The position numbers were made by a program, and so were the translations under genes. Below are positions 1 through 9,637 of a stretch of 64,000 nucleotides of DNA, piece after piece. Positions within the stretch are counted from its first letter, which is position 1; every line of letters starts with the position of its first letter. This DNA is from Rickettsia rhipicephali str. 3-7-female6-CWPP. GTDB taxonomy: Bacteria > Pseudomonadota > Alphaproteobacteria > Rickettsiales > Rickettsiaceae. A model generated the notes under the pieces. It was given only the letters and a program-made list of their open reading frames with translations, was not told where the DNA came from and did no database searches. The DNA lies in the NCBI RefSeq assembly GCF_000284075.1, contig NC_017042.1, positions 434,001 to 498,000 on the forward strand. The letters are read 5' to 3'.

Positions 1-27
1 TCACCCCGTGGCTTGACCACGGGGTGA
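1..27. repeat. RPE-type palindrome (CCACGGGGTGA arm)
   Basis: The first 27 bases form a near-perfect hairpin, TCACCCCGTGG paired with CCACGGGGTGA. It matches the right half of the 'GATCCCGTGGTCAAGCCACGGGATGAC' type of repeat seen complete near 8431 and 57875, so it is probably the end of a longer element cut by the window edge. It lies directly before the pdhA ribosome binding site. Confidence 0.75.
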
Positions 28-49
28 CAATAGTCTTAAGGAGTAATTA

Positions 50-1030
50 GTGGATATTAAGTTAGGAAAATATAAGCCGACAAAGGAAGAATATATAAAA
101 AGCTTTAAAAATATGCTCCTACTGCGTCGTTTTGAAGAAAAATGCGGTCAGTTATACGGAATGGGAGAAATCGGTGGTTTTTGTCATTTATATATAGGGC
201 AAGAAGCAGTAATTTCTGCAGTAGATATGGTTAAACAAAAAGGTGATAGCACTATTACTAGTTATCGTGACCATGCTCATATTATTTTAGCAGGAACTGA
301 GCCTAAGTATGTTCTTGCCGAGCTTATGGGGCGTGTTACAGGTTGCTCGAAAGGTAAGGGTGGCTCGATGCATTTATTTGATGTACCAAACAAATTTTAC
401 GGTGGACACGGTATAGTAGGGGCTCAAGTACCGATAGGCACAGGGCTTGCGTTTGCTGAAAAATATAACGATACGCATAATATCTGTTTTACTTTTTTAG
501 GTGACGGTGCCGTTAATCAAGGTCAGGTATATGAAGCTTTTAATATGGCTGCTTTATGGGGTTTGCCGGTAGTTTATATTATTGAAAATAACGAATATTC
601 GATGGGGACGTCTGTAGCACGTTCTACCTTTATGCGTGATTTATATAAGAAAGGGGCATCGTTTGGGATTAAAGGATTTCAGCTAGACGGTATGGATTTT
701 GAAGAAATGTATGACGGCTCTAAGCAAGCAGCCGAGTATGTTAGAGAAAATAGCTTTCCGCTGATATTAGAGGTAAAAACTTATCGTTATCGTGGGCATT
801 CGATGTCCGACCCGGCAAAATATCGCAGTAAAGAAGAAGTTGAGCAATATAAAGAGCGTGATCCGTTGGTAATAATAAGAAAAACGATACTCGACAATAA
901 ATATGTAACCGAAGCGGATTTAAAAGAAATAGAACAGTCGGTAAAAGAAATTGTGAAAGAAGCAGTAGAATTCTCAGAAAATTCACTGCTACCTGATGAA
1001 GGGGAGTTGTATACACAGGTGTACTGTTAA
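50..1030 (+). CDS. pdhA: Pyruvate dehydrogenase E1 component, alpha subunit
   Basis: This is the E1-alpha subunit of the pyruvate dehydrogenase complex, which decarboxylates pyruvate with thiamine diphosphate and passes the acetyl group to E2. The 326-residue length is normal for E1-alpha of the heterotetrameric type. The thiamine diphosphate motif GDGAVNQGQ followed by IENN is present around residues 160-185, and the phosphorylation-loop-like segment RGHSMSDP is near residue 250. The start is GTG at 50, preceded by AAGGAG at a suitable distance. It is followed by pdhB on the same strand, but 160 bases of repeat separate them, so the pair may still be one transcript. Confidence 0.97.
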   Translation: MDIKLGKYKPTKEEYIKSFKNMLLLRRFEEKCGQLYGMGEIGGFCHLYIGQEAVISAVDMVKQKGDSTITSYRDHAHIILAGTEPKYVLAELMGRVTGCSKGKGGSMHLFDVPNKFYGGHGIVGAQVPIGTGLAFAEKYNDTHNICFTFLGDGAVNQGQVYEAFNMAALWGLPVVYIIENNEYSMGTSVARSTFMRDLYKKGASFGIKGFQLDGMDFEEMYDGSKQAAEYVRENSFPLILEVKTYRYRGHSMSDPAKYRSKEEVEQYKERDPLVIIRKTILDNKYVTEADLKEIEQSVKEIVKEAVEFSENSLLPDEGELYTQVYC

Positions 1031-1032
1031 GG

Positions 1033-1164
1033 CGTCATTGCGAGAAAAAACTGTAAGTTTTGACGAAGCAATCTCAGGAATTTGTTATTATTTCATGAGA
1101 TTGCCACGCAGCCTACGGTTGCTTGCAATGATGTTCACGCAGGCAAGCCTCCTTGCAATGACGT
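1033..1164. repeat. RPE-type repeat between pdhA and pdhB
   Basis: An element with GTCATTGCGAG at one end and GCAATGACG at the other, with an internal pair GCAATCTCAGGA / ATGAGATTGCCACG. It fills nearly the whole pdhA-pdhB gap. The right end carries an extra copy of the terminal arm, as if a second partial element was nested there. Short open frames here are repeat-derived, not genes. Confidence 0.85.
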
Positions 1165-1190
1165 TTAATTTAATCAAATAAAAAAGAAAA

Positions 1191-2171
1191 ATGCAAATAA
1201 CGGTACGTGAAGCGTTGCGTGATGCAATGCAAGAAGAGATGATAAGAGACGACAAGGTTTTCGTCATAGGCGAGGAAGTTGCAGAATATCAAGGAGCTTA
1301 CAAGGTAACTCAAGGATTACTAGAGCGATTTGGTCCTAAGAGGGTAATTGATACACCGATAACGGAATATGGTTTTGCAGGGCTTGCAGTCGGAGCAGCT
1401 TTTGCAGGACTTCGCCCGATCGTGGAGTTTATGACCTTTAACTTTGCTATGCAAGCATTCGATCACATAGTTAATTCAGCTGCAAAAACGCATTACATGT
1501 CAGGCGGGCAGGTCAAATGTCCGATAGTATTTAGAGGACCAAACGGAGCAGCAAGTAGAGTAGCTGCACAACATAGCCAAAATTATACAGCTTGCTATTC
1601 CCACATTCCGGGATTAAAAGTAGTAGCTCCTTATAGTGCAGAAGATCATAAAGGACTGATGCTTACAGCTATTAGGGACGATAATCCCGTTGTTTTTTTA
1701 GAAAATGAAATTTTATACGGTCATAGTTTTGATGTACCGGAAACAATCGAGCCTATACCCTTTGGTCAGGCAAAAATTTTAAGAGAGGGTAGTAGTGTCA
1801 CTATAGTCACTTTCTCGATTCAAGTAAAACTTGCCTTAGATGCTGTAAATGTTTTGCAGAATGATAATATTGATTGCGAGGTTATTGATCTTCGCACTAT
1901 TAAACCGCTTGATACTGAGATAATAATAGAATCAGTGAAAAAAACTAATCGTTTAGTTGTGGTGGAAGAAGGGTGGTTTTTTGCAGGTGTTGGTGCAAGT
2001 ATAGCTTCTATTGTTATGAAAGAAGCATTTGATTATTTAGATGCTCCGATAGAGATTGTAAGCGGCAAGGCTCTTCCCCTGCCTTATGCTGTTAATTTAG
2101 AAACACTAGCTCTGCCGAGTGAGGGTGATGTAATAGAAGCCGTTAAAAAGGTTTGTTATTATAGTATTTAA
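1191..2171 (+). CDS. pdhB: Pyruvate dehydrogenase E1 component, beta subunit
   Basis: This is the E1-beta subunit, which completes the thiamine diphosphate site with PdhA. The 326 residues begin [13 protein letters not shown] and include [17 protein letters not shown] and [17 protein letters not shown], hallmarks of the transketolase pyrimidine-binding domain, followed by a C-terminal transketolase domain with [11 protein letters not shown] and VVVEEGW. No lipoyl domain is fused at the N-terminus, unlike many free-living alphaproteobacterial E1-beta proteins. The ATG at 1191 is preceded by AAAAGAAAA, a weak ribosome site. Confidence 0.97.
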   Translation: MQITVREALRDAMQEEMIRDDKVFVIGEEVAEYQGAYKVTQGLLERFGPKRVIDTPITEYGFAGLAVGAAFAGLRPIVEFMTFNFAMQAFDHIVNSAAKTHYMSGGQVKCPIVFRGPNGAASRVAAQHSQNYTACYSHIPGLKVVAPYSAEDHKGLMLTAIRDDNPVVFLENEILYGHSFDVPETIEPIPFGQAKILREGSSVTIVTFSIQVKLALDAVNVLQNDNIDCEVIDLRTIKPLDTEIIIESVKKTNRLVVVEEGWFFAGVGASIASIVMKEAFDYLDAPIEIVSGKALPLPYAVNLETLALPSEGDVIEAVKKVCYYSI

Positions 2172-2190
2172 TGTATTAGCTTAGTTTTTT

Positions 2191-2287
2191 TATCATTGCG
2201 AGCAACTGAAAGGAGCGTGGCAATCTCATAAAGCAAGATTCCAGAGATTGCTTCGTCAAAACTTATAGTTTTTCCTAGCAATGACGA
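2191..2287. repeat. RPE-type repeat after pdhB
   Basis: Same family as 1033-1164: ATCATTGCGAG at the left, GCAATGACG at the right, with GGCAATCTCAT and AGAGATTGCTTCG inside. It lies between the convergent ends of pdhB and typA and could serve as a bidirectional hairpin terminator. Confidence 0.8.
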
Positions 2288-2308
2288 TGTCAACTTTTTT
2301 AGGCATAC

Positions 2309-4138
2309 CTACTTTGCAGCTCTTTTACGGTCGTTAGGGTCAAGTAGAGCTTTACGTAAACGAATAGATTTCGGTGTTACTTCAACTCGCTCGTCATCTT
2401 GTATATAGCTGATTGCCTGCTCTAACGTTAAAAGCATTGGCGGAGTTAGTCTTATGGCTTCGTCTTTACCTGCTGCTCTAACGTTGCTCAGTTGTTTCGC
2501 TTTTAGTGGGTTTACCTCTAAATCATTATCACGATTATGTTCGCCGATAATCATGCCTCTATATACTTTGTCACTAGGGTTTATAAACATTTTCCCCCTT
2601 TCTTCTAGATTCCATAGAGCATATGCGACCGCTGCCCCGTCACCGTTAGAGATAAGCACGCCGTTACGTCTTCCCTCGATATTTCCTTTATAATCAGCGT
2701 ATCCGTGGAAAATACGATTCATAATCCCTGTGCCTCGTGTTTCGGTTAAAAATTGGCTGTGATAGCCGATTAACCCTCTAGACGGTCCGATAAACGTAAC
2801 ACGGCTTTTACCACCGCCTGACGGCCTCATATCAGTCATTTCGGCTTTTCTCAGTGCTAAAGATTTTACGACTACTCCGACATAATCATCATCAACGTCA
2901 ACTTGGATTTCTTCCATCGGTTCTTGCTTATTACCTTTCTCATCAGTTTGGAATAATACTTCGGGTCTGCTAATAGATAGCTCAAACCCTTCACGACGCA
3001 TAGTTTCAATTAAGATACCAAGTTGTAACTCACCACGCCCTGCAACTTGGAAAGCATTTTTCTCGGCAGCTTCAGTAACTTTTAATGCAACGTTGCTTTC
3101 AAGCTCACGCATTAACCTAGCTCCAATTAAGCTCGACGTAACTTTTGTCCCTTCGCTTCCTGCAAGCGGTGAGTCATTAACGCTAAAAGTCATGGATAAA
3201 GTCGGCGGATCGATAGGTAGAGACGGTACGGCCTCGGTTACCTCAGGGGAGCAGATAGTATCGGCAACGTTGGCGTTTTCAACGCCTGCTACGGCAATAA
3301 TATCGCCGGCTGTAGCATCATTTATAGCGATTCGCTCTAAGCCTCTAAAGGCTAATATTTTAGTGATACGTCCGGTTTCAAGTACTTTATTCTCACGATT
3401 TAATACTTTTACGTTTTGGTTAATTTTAACAGTGCCGCTTTGTACACGACCTGTTAAAACCCTACCGAAGAAAGAATTATATTCTCTAGTAGTAACAAGC
3501 ATAGAAAACGGTGCTTTGTCATCGGCTAAGGGTTTTGGTACATGCTGTACTATAAGGTCGAAAAGCGGTGCTAAATCATCTGCTAAATTGTCTAAAGGAT
3601 TAATTTTATCATCAAAGGTTAAAGATGCTCTACCTGTTCTACCTGATGCATAAACTATAGGGAAGTCAAGCTGATCGTTGTTTGCTTCAAGTGCCACAAA
3701 TAGCTCAAATACTTCATTGATAACTTCTTTAATTCTTTGGTCATCTCTATCGATTTTATTAATAACGACAATAGGTTTTAAGCCCAGATTTAACGCTTTA
3801 GAAAGCACGAATTTTGTTTGCGGCATTGGTCCTTCTGATGCATCGACAAGTAGCACTACACCGTCAACCATGCTAAGGATGCGTTCTACTTCACCGCCAA
3901 AATCAGCGTGTCCTGGCGTATCAACTATATTGATACGGATATCGTTCCACATAAGAGCAGTGCATTTGGCAAGTATCGTGATTCCACGCTCACGCTCAAG
4001 ATCGTTAGAGTCCATAGCACGCTCAGCAACTGCTTGGTTAGCCCTAAATGTTCCGCTTTGTTTAAGCATGTTATCAACAAGCGTAGTTTTCCCATGATCA
4101 ACGTGGGCAATAATTGCTATATTACGAATAGATGTCAT
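2309..4138 (-). CDS. typA: Ribosome-associated GTPase TypA/BipA
   Basis: TypA/BipA is a translational GTPase that binds the 70S ribosome and is linked to ribosome assembly and stress adaptation. The 609-residue length is standard. G1 AHVDHGKTT lies at residues 11-19, the switch II motif DTPGHADF at 73-80 and the G4 NKID at 127-130. Domain II, the EF-G-like domains III/V and the BipA-specific C-terminal domain ([17 protein letters not shown] around 440) follow. It is transcribed alone, convergent with pdhB. Confidence 0.97.
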   Translation of the reverse strand: MTSIRNIAIIAHVDHGKTTLVDNMLKQSGTFRANQAVAERAMDSNDLERERGITILAKCTALMWNDIRINIVDTPGHADFGGEVERILSMVDGVVLLVDASEGPMPQTKFVLSKALNLGLKPIVVINKIDRDDQRIKEVINEVFELFVALEANNDQLDFPIVYASGRTGRASLTFDDKINPLDNLADDLAPLFDLIVQHVPKPLADDKAPFSMLVTTREYNSFFGRVLTGRVQSGTVKINQNVKVLNRENKVLETGRITKILAFRGLERIAINDATAGDIIAVAGVENANVADTICSPEVTEAVPSLPIDPPTLSMTFSVNDSPLAGSEGTKVTSSLIGARLMRELESNVALKVTEAAEKNAFQVAGRGELQLGILIETMRREGFELSISRPEVLFQTDEKGNKQEPMEEIQVDVDDDYVGVVVKSLALRKAEMTDMRPSGGGKSRVTFIGPSRGLIGYHSQFLTETRGTGIMNRIFHGYADYKGNIEGRRNGVLISNGDGAAVAYALWNLEERGKMFINPSDKVYRGMIIGEHNRDNDLEVNPLKAKQLSNVRAAGKDEAIRLTPPMLLTLEQAISYIQDDERVEVTPKSIRLRKALLDPNDRKRAAK

Positions 4139-4286
4139 CTTTAAAAATTCTCACAAGTTTACAATAGTTTTTCGTATTATACACTGAAATACCAAAAATT
4201 GGAATATAAGTTCTTGAAAAAGAAATTGATTTAACTGCAGAATAAAAATTACTAAGAATTTTTAAACTTTAAAATAAGAGAAATTA

Positions 4287-5084
4287 ATGAACGATAATAC
4301 AGCTTTATTTATATTTGATTGTGACAATATTTTAGTTGGACATTCGCATAATTATATCGGAGAGAGGTTAGGAGGTTTAATAGCACGTAATATACAAAAT
4401 CGCTTTTTTAGCTCCTATGAGAACGAGAGCAAGAAAAAGTTAGGCTTGAGCAAAAATTTTCTATAGAGCTGATGGAGAAATTCCTAGATAATGAAAATTT
4501 AGGTTGGAAAAATGAAGAGCAAATAGCACGCCTTTTTAAGAATATTATATTATCCGGTCATAAAATAGCTATAGCATCATTTAATGATTATCCTCATGCT
4601 GTAAAATATGCATTAGAAAGGTTACTGGGAAAGGAAGATGCAGCAAAAATTTATATAAAATCAGCTTTACCTTCTAATAATTTTGAAGAAATACAAAATT
4701 GTACTAAAAAAGAATATATAAGAGAAATAATGAATAATACCGAAATAACTAATAAAAAACGTATTTTTCATGGATGATGATATTAAACATGTCAATGCTG
4801 CAAAAGACTTATGGTATTACAGCAGTTTTGGTTAAGAACAAAGGAACAGAGCATATTCATAAAGCTTTTAATTTTTTATATGAATTTAATGAACAGCATG
4901 AAATTTATGTTGAGCTAGAAGAACTGGCTACTGAAAACCTTTGCGTAGTGATAAAGAGAGTACTTATTTAAGTCCTGAAGCAATAAAAGCTATTTCGTTT
5001 GAACCTATTTCTAGTCCTTATTATTCGGATGGCGAATATACACCATGGGGAGGTAGGAATGTGCCAATATTAGGTAAAGGTTAA
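4287..5084 (+). pseudogene. Broken HAD-like hydrolase
   Basis: Four pieces in shifting frames read as one HAD-like protein. The first (4287-4466) begins MNDNTALFIFDCDNILV, a motif I-like strand. The second (from about 4472) holds IILSGHKIAIASFN, which fits motif II. Around 4768, one frame reads FMDDDIKHVNAAKDL, a typical motif IV, but the frame breaks immediately. A last piece ends PWGGRNVPILGKG before a stop at 5082. At least three frame changes separate the pieces, so no functional product is expected. The family assignment rests on motif reading only. Confidence 0.7.
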
Positions 5085-5150
5085 GTTTTTAATTATAGAC
5101 AAATTGCTTGATGTTATTTATTCTTAGATTAATAAGGGTGTTGCTCCAGT

Positions 5151-5236
5151 GTCATTCCCGCGTAGGCGGGAATCCAGTCATCTTGAATGGTCATCCCGCG
5201 ACTTGATCGCGGGATCTCAGGATCACGGGATGACAA
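5151..5236. repeat. Compound RPE-type repeat before ompH
   Basis: Two hairpin types sit together: GTCATTCCCGCGTAGGCGGG, then CCCGCGACTTGATCGCGGGA followed by CACGGGATGAC. It looks like one repeat inserted into or beside another. Confidence 0.8.
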
Positions 5237-5272
5237 TCCTAGTCGACACCGTTTAATCTAAAAGGATCAAGG

Positions 5273-5827
5273 ATGATATACCGAATATTATGTTTATGCA
5301 TCTTCATAATAAATTTCTCAACGATTACGGAGGCACAAAATGTGCCAATTAAAGAAGATAATTTTAAAGTTAGAGTAGCTGTTGCTGATGTACAATCTAT
5401 ATTGGAAGGTTCGATCGCTATAAAAGATTTGCGTAAAAAAATCGAAAAGCTTAATCATAAAATTCAAGAGGATATTGCTGCAAAAGAAGCAGAATTTAAA
5501 CCGCTGGAAGAGAAGCTGCTAAATGAGCGTTCTCATTTAAGTGAAACCGAATTTGAGCATAAAGTAAACGAATTTAATGCAAAAGTTAGCCACGTTAGAA
5601 AAGAAATTCAGATTAAGAAAACAAAGCTTGAACAAGCCCACGCTGAGGCTATGAGTAGAGTCCATGAAACAACTATTACAATAATTAGTGAACTTGCCGA
5701 GAAATATAACCTTAATTTGGTAATTCCAAGTGCTCAAGTCTTATATGCTAAAAATAATTTGAATATAACTTCCGAAGTGACTTTTATGTTGAATGAGAGA
5801 TTAAAAGAAGTAACAATAAACTATTGA
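5273..5827 (+). CDS. OmpH/Skp-family periplasmic chaperone
   Basis: A Skp/OmpH-type periplasmic chaperone that would hold unfolded outer-membrane proteins on the way to the BAM machine. It has an N-terminal signal peptide (about residues 1-21, ending TITEA), the conserved start of the mature form (RVAVADVQSILEGS), a long charged coiled-coil stretch at about 50-135, and a closing strand NLNLVIPSAQVLYA. The 184-residue length fits. In many bacteria skp follows bamA; here it stands alone between repeats. Confidence 0.85.
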   Translation: MIYRILCLCIFIINFSTITEAQNVPIKEDNFKVRVAVADVQSILEGSIAIKDLRKKIEKLNHKIQEDIAAKEAEFKPLEEKLLNERSHLSETEFEHKVNEFNAKVSHVRKEIQIKKTKLEQAHAEAMSRVHETTITIISELAEKYNLNLVIPSAQVLYAKNNLNITSEVTFMLNERLKEVTINY

Positions 5828-5850
5828 TAGTGTTGTATGGATTTTTGTGT

Positions 5851-5876
5851 GTCATTCCCGCCTACGCGGGAATGAC
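5851..5876. repeat. Short RPE hairpin before icd
   Basis: GTCATTCCCGC ... GCGGGAATGAC is a minimal palindrome made of the two arms with almost no centre. It provides an upstream in-frame ATG (5847) that should not be taken as the start of icd. Confidence 0.8.
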
Positions 5877-5897
5877 ATAAACAAGAGAGTATTTAAT

Positions 5898-7349
5898 ATG
5901 GCAGAATTTACACCGATTACAATTGCATACGGGGACGGTATAGGTCCTGAAATAATGGAGGCAGTGCTTTATATATTACGTAAAGCCGAGGCTCGTATTC
6001 GTTTAGAAACCATTGAAGTAGGTGCAAAGCTTTACAAGAAGCATTATACTTCAGGCATAAGCGAGGAAAGTTGGGAATCAATACAACGCACCGGTATTAT
6101 ACTTAAAGCCCCGATTACTACTCCGCAAGGTGGAGGATATAAAAGTTTAAATGTCACGATTCGTAAAACATTACAGCTTTTTGCTAATATTCGTCCTTCC
6201 GTTTCGTTTCATCCTTTTACTAGAACATTATATCCAAATTTAAACCTAACTATTATACGTGAGAATGAGGAAGATTTATACGCAGGTATAGAATACCGCC
6301 AAACGCATAATATGTATGAGTCAATGAAGTTGATAAGTCATACAGGATGTGAGAAGATTATTAGATATGCTTTTGAATATGCAGTAAAAAATAACCGTAA
6401 AAAAGTCACGTGTTTAAGCAAAGATAATATTATGAAATTTTCCGATGGGGTTTTGCATAAAGTATTTAATGAGATTGCAAAAGAATACCCGCAAATTAAT
6501 AACGCGCATTATATTATCGATATCGGGACGGCAAGGCTTGCTACCAAACCGGAAATATTTGACGTTATCGTAACTTCTAATTTATACGGTGATATCATAT
6601 CTGACGTAGCTGCTGAAATTTCAGGCTCGGTAGGTCTTGCAGGTTCTGCAAATATTGGGCAGCATTATGCGATGTTTGAAGCGGTACATGGAAGTGCTCC
6701 CGATATTGCCGGTAAAGATATTGCAAATCCGTCAGGGCTTTTAAATGCTGCAATAATGATGCTAGTACATATAGGGCAGGGTGATATCGCTACATTAATC
6801 GAAAATGCTTGGAAAAAAACTATAGAGGATGGCGTTCATACAGCCGATATATATAATGAGCAGAGTTCTAGTAAAAAAGTCGGTACAAAAGAATTTGCCG
6901 AAGAAGTAACGAAAAGATTAGGACAGTTACCGACAAAGCTACCTAAAGCAGCTTATCCCTTAATTGCTGAGAAGCAAGAAAGCAATATAGATTATAAAAT
7001 TGATACTAAAGAAGTTAAACAATTGGTCGGTACGGATATATTTGTGAATATGAATGTATCTTCCGCTCACGATATAGCAGATAAAATTAATAAACTTGAT
7101 CTTGGTAATTTTGAGTTAAAAACAATCTCGTCAAAAGGATTAAAGCTGTGGCCTCGTGATACAAGGTTTGAAACTGTTTCCGATCATTGGTGTTGTCGTT
7201 TTATGAATAAAGACGGCACAGAAATAAAGCATTTAGATATCACAAGATTGCTTGAAGCTTTAAGCACAGCAAATATCGATTTTATCAAAGTAGAGAATCT
7301 GTTTGAATTTGACGGGGTTGCAGGTTATAGCTTGGCTCAAGGTGAGTAA
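5898..7349 (+). CDS. icd: Isocitrate dehydrogenase (NADP-type)
   Basis: Icd oxidatively decarboxylates isocitrate to 2-oxoglutarate in the TCA cycle, a key pathway in rickettsiae that feed on host glutamate and pyruvate. The isopropylmalate/isocitrate dehydrogenase fold is clear: YGDGIGPEIM at the N-terminus, TIIRENEEDLYAG for substrate binding, and NLYGDIISDVAAEISGSVGLAGSANIG for the metal-binding aspartates. A C-terminal extension of about 150 residues gives 483 residues, the long form. I chose ATG 5898 (MAEFTPITIAYGDG) because the longer frame from 5847 is coded by the palindrome just upstream. Confidence 0.95.
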   Translation: MAEFTPITIAYGDGIGPEIMEAVLYILRKAEARIRLETIEVGAKLYKKHYTSGISEESWESIQRTGIILKAPITTPQGGGYKSLNVTIRKTLQLFANIRPSVSFHPFTRTLYPNLNLTIIRENEEDLYAGIEYRQTHNMYESMKLISHTGCEKIIRYAFEYAVKNNRKKVTCLSKDNIMKFSDGVLHKVFNEIAKEYPQINNAHYIIDIGTARLATKPEIFDVIVTSNLYGDIISDVAAEISGSVGLAGSANIGQHYAMFEAVHGSAPDIAGKDIANPSGLLNAAIMMLVHIGQGDIATLIENAWKKTIEDGVHTADIYNEQSSSKKVGTKEFAEEVTKRLGQLPTKLPKAAYPLIAEKQESNIDYKIDTKEVKQLVGTDIFVNMNVSSAHDIADKINKLDLGNFELKTISSKGLKLWPRDTRFETVSDHWCCRFMNKDGTEIKHLDITRLLEALSTANIDFIKVENLFEFDGVAGYSLAQGE

Positions 7350-7352
7350 AAA

Positions 7353-7446
7353 CGTTATTGCGAGTGAACTTTAGTTCGTGCGGCAATCTCAGGACTTTTG
7401 CATGAGATTACCTCGTTAATTATTTCATAATTTTCTCGCAATGATG
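7353..7446. repeat. RPE-type repeat between icd and mnhG
   Basis: Degenerate CGTTATTGCGAG ... CTCGCAATGATG element with internal GGCAATCTCAGGA and CATGAGATTACC. Confidence 0.75.
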
Positions 7447-7463
7447 AAAAAAGGATAAACACA

Positions 7464-7784
7464 ATGACACTGTACTATATAGGAATTTTATTAGTAATTA
7501 TTGGATTATTTGCTATATTTTCAGGAATAATCGGTTTTTTTAGATTTCCTGATTTTTATACTAAATTACATGCAGCAAGTGTTATTGAGAGTTTCGGCGT
7601 GCCTATTTGCTTAATAGGTTTTGCGTGCATTGAAGCAGATATGGTGAACTCTGTTAAATTAATTTTAGCGGCTTTATTGATTTTTATACTAAATCCGGTA
7701 GCAACTCATGCACTTGGTAAAGCATCTTTATTTACGAAAATTAGAGCTTATAGTACCGTCATTGTGAGGAAAATTACGAAGTAA
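7464..7784 (+). CDS. mnhG: Mrp/Mnh cation:proton antiporter subunit G
   Basis: Subunit G of the multisubunit Mrp Na+/H+ antiporter. Three hydrophobic segments span residues 3-30, 45-60 and 65-85, with the family signature FFRFPDFYTKLHAAS around residues 27-41. The last residues (TVIVRKITK) are coded by the left end of a repeat at 7757, so the repeat appears to have replaced the native C-terminus. The other Mrp subunits are found just downstream (mnhB) and at 30-35.7 kb on the other strand. Confidence 0.9.
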   Translation: MTLYYIGILLVIIGLFAIFSGIIGFFRFPDFYTKLHAASVIESFGVPICLIGFACIEADMVNSVKLILAALLIFILNPVATHALGKASLFTKIRAYSTVIVRKITK

Positions 7785-7853
7785 TTGACGAAGCAATCTC
7801 AGGATGCTTGATAAGATTGCCACGTCGAAATTACGTTTCTCCTTGCAATGACG
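7757..7853. repeat. RPE-type repeat overlapping mnhG end
   Basis: CGTCATTGTGAG ... GCAATGACG with internal GAAGCAATCTCAGGA and GATAAGATTGCCACG. It supplies the stop codon of mnhG and an optional ATG (7848) ahead of mnhB. Confidence 0.85.
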
Positions 7854-7871
7854 TTAAATTTTAACAACCAT

Positions 7872-8921
7872 ATGATAGTAAAGACAGCTTTAAATTTTGA
7901 TCTCGGCAATTACCTACTTAACTTAATTGTTTTTTTATTGATCTTAATCTCGATAAAAATAGTTTTTGCTAAAGATTTACTAAATGCAGTGATTGCTGCT
8001 TCTGTATTTAGCTTATTAATTGGTGTATCCTATCTTATTATGGATGCTCCTGATGTCGCAATGACTGAGGCAGCACTGGGAGCTTGTTTATCAACATGCG
8101 TATATTTGAATTTGTTGCGTAAATTACCTTCGGATTTAAAGAATATTGAGAGAACTAATATTATTCCAGCAAGTTTAATATGTTTATTGTTTGTAGTAAC
8201 TCTTGCTTATATGGGGCTAGAATTACCGAATTACGGTGATGATAATGCTCCTATTCATATGCATTCAAGTAAATATTATATCGAAAATACCTCTAGAGAT
8301 ATAGGTGTACCTTCTTTTGTTGCTGCTATTCTTGCAAGTTATCGTGGATATGATACTTTAGGTGAAACTAGCGTAATTTTAATTGCAGGAATTGCCGTGC
8401 TGTTGATATTTTCCAGAAAGTCTGATGATGTCATACCGCGACTTGATCGCGGGATCTCAGGACACAGCAGGCGATACAAGATCCCGTGGTCAAGCCACGG
8501 GATGACAAATCCAATAATAAAATATATTACTAGTTTTATAATACCTTATATAATTTTATATAGTATATATATTCAGCTTAACGGTGAGTCTTCGCCGGGT
8601 GGTGGGTTTCAAGCAGGTGTTATATTTGCATCTAGCCTTATTGCTTATGATTTAGTTTACGGTAATCGAAAATTAAGCCGATATTTTCCTTCTAACGTGC
8701 TAGTTTGTATTGCGGTTTTAGGGGTAGCAATATATGCAATTGTAGGAACAATATCACTCTTTTTTAACGATAATTATTTAAATTATTATTCACTAACAAA
8801 TTTTATCAATGATAAGCTACTTGCTCAGCATATTGCGATAGTTATTGTTGAAATTGGTATAGGTTTAACTGTTGCAGCTATTATGTACTTAATTTACAAC
8901 GTATTTAATAATTATGAATAG
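7872..8921 (+). CDS. mnhB: Mrp/Mnh antiporter subunit B with DUF4040-type N-terminal domain
   Basis: A membrane subunit of the Mrp antiporter. The first part (segment VIAASVFSLLIGVSYLIMDAPDVAMTEAALGA split over the first third) matches the domain normally found at the C-terminus of MrpA, and the last part (NGESSPGGGFQAGVIFASS) is the MnhB domain, so this is an A-tail/B arrangement. Between them an in-frame repeat at 8431-8507 inserts about 26 foreign residues including VIPRLDRGIS. I chose ATG 7872 since the ATG at 7848 lies in a repeat; the longer form (357 residues) is possible. It overlaps ccmB by 8 bases. Confidence 0.87.
   Translation: MIVKTALNFDLGNYLLNLIVFLLILISIKIVFAKDLLNAVIAASVFSLLIGVSYLIMDAPDVAMTEAALGACLSTCVYLNLLRKLPSDLKNIERTNIIPASLICLLFVVTLAYMGLELPNYGDDNAPIHMHSSKYYIENTSRDIGVPSFVAAILASYRGYDTLGETSVILIAGIAVLLIFSRKSDDVIPRLDRGISGHSRRYKIPWSSHGMTNPIIKYITSFIIPYIILYSIYIQLNGESSPGGGFQAGVIFASSLIAYDLVYGNRKLSRYFPSNVLVCIAVLGVAIYAIVGTISLFFNDNYLNYYSLTNFINDKLLAQHIAIVIVEIGIGLTVAAIMYLIYNVFNNYE
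8431..8507. repeat. RPE-type repeat inserted in frame in mnhB
   Basis: GTCATACCGCGACTTGATCG at the left and GTGGTCAAGCCACGGGATGA at the right flank a short centre. The open frame continues through it, so the element is translated as part of MnhB, between the predicted membrane segments of its two domains. Confidence 0.9.
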
Positions 8922-9561
8922 TCTACTGGTACTAATTAAGCGTGAATTTATAGTGCAGAATCGCATTAATAATATAATTAAATATCTAGTTATATTTTTT
9001 TTATTTTGCATAATTAGTGCTGTTTTAATTAACAGTGAAAGGGATATTAACAAATTCGGTTTAATTTTTTCGGTAATTTGTTTATTAATTTCATTAATCG
9101 GTTTTTCTTCGGTTATATTTAAATCTGATTTGGAAGACGGAAGCTTAGAGTTATTATTATCAATTGTTAGTCATGAAGAAATTATATTGGCTAAATTTTG
9201 TGCTATATTTATCAGTAGTACGATAGGGCTGGTTTTTGTTTTACCCATTATTTATGTTTTTTTTGATCAAACTTTGCTTGAGATAATATTTTTCTTTATT
9301 AGTGTATGGATGATATTAGTGTTATCAAGTAGTTTAGTAGTGTTATCCGGTAGCGTGCAATGTTATTTTAAGAAGAATGCTAACTTTGTCGGTACATTTA
9401 TCATGCCGTTATTAATTCCGAATATTATAATGACAGGTTTAATATTACAAGATAATAACTTACAATTAATTTTTATTATGATAGGAATTAATTTAGTATT
9501 TTTACCGATTGCACTCTTCTTGAGTTCCTGTTTAATTAAAAATATTTATAATATTACGTGA
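8914..9561 (+). CDS. ccmB: Heme exporter protein CcmB
   Basis: CcmB is the membrane subunit of the CcmAB(C) transporter used in system I cytochrome c maturation. The protein has 215 residues and six hydrophobic segments, with the family-typical KSDLEDGSLELLLS near residues 70-83 followed by LAKFCAIF. It overlaps mnhB by 8 bases, so the two are translationally linked. It stands upstream of the bc1 genes, one of whose products (cytochrome c1) needs heme attachment. Confidence 0.9.
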   Translation: MNSLLVLIKREFIVQNRINNIIKYLVIFFLFCIISAVLINSERDINKFGLIFSVICLLISLIGFSSVIFKSDLEDGSLELLLSIVSHEEIILAKFCAIFISSTIGLVFVLPIIYVFFDQTLLEIIFFFISVWMILVLSSSLVVLSGSVQCYFKKNANFVGTFIMPLLIPNIIMTGLILQDNNLQLIFIMIGINLVFLPIALFLSSCLIKNIYNIT

Positions 9562-9637
9562 TTTTGCTTTATTTTTACTAATGTAGTGATATAAAATAAA
9601 ATGAATATTATTAATAAATTTTTTTTGAGTAAAATAT

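Noticed and set aside
996-1181. 61-residue plus-strand frame overlapping the end of pdhA
   Set aside because: It is coded almost wholly by the palindromic repeat 1033-1164 and has no ribosome site.
3093-3653. 186-residue plus-strand frame inside typA
   Set aside because: It is an antisense shadow with no recognisable features, and typA is clearly the coding strand.
5847-5897. Upstream start for icd adding 17 residues
   Set aside because: Those codons lie in the 5851-5876 hairpin and its spacer; ATG 5898 gives the normal family N-terminus.
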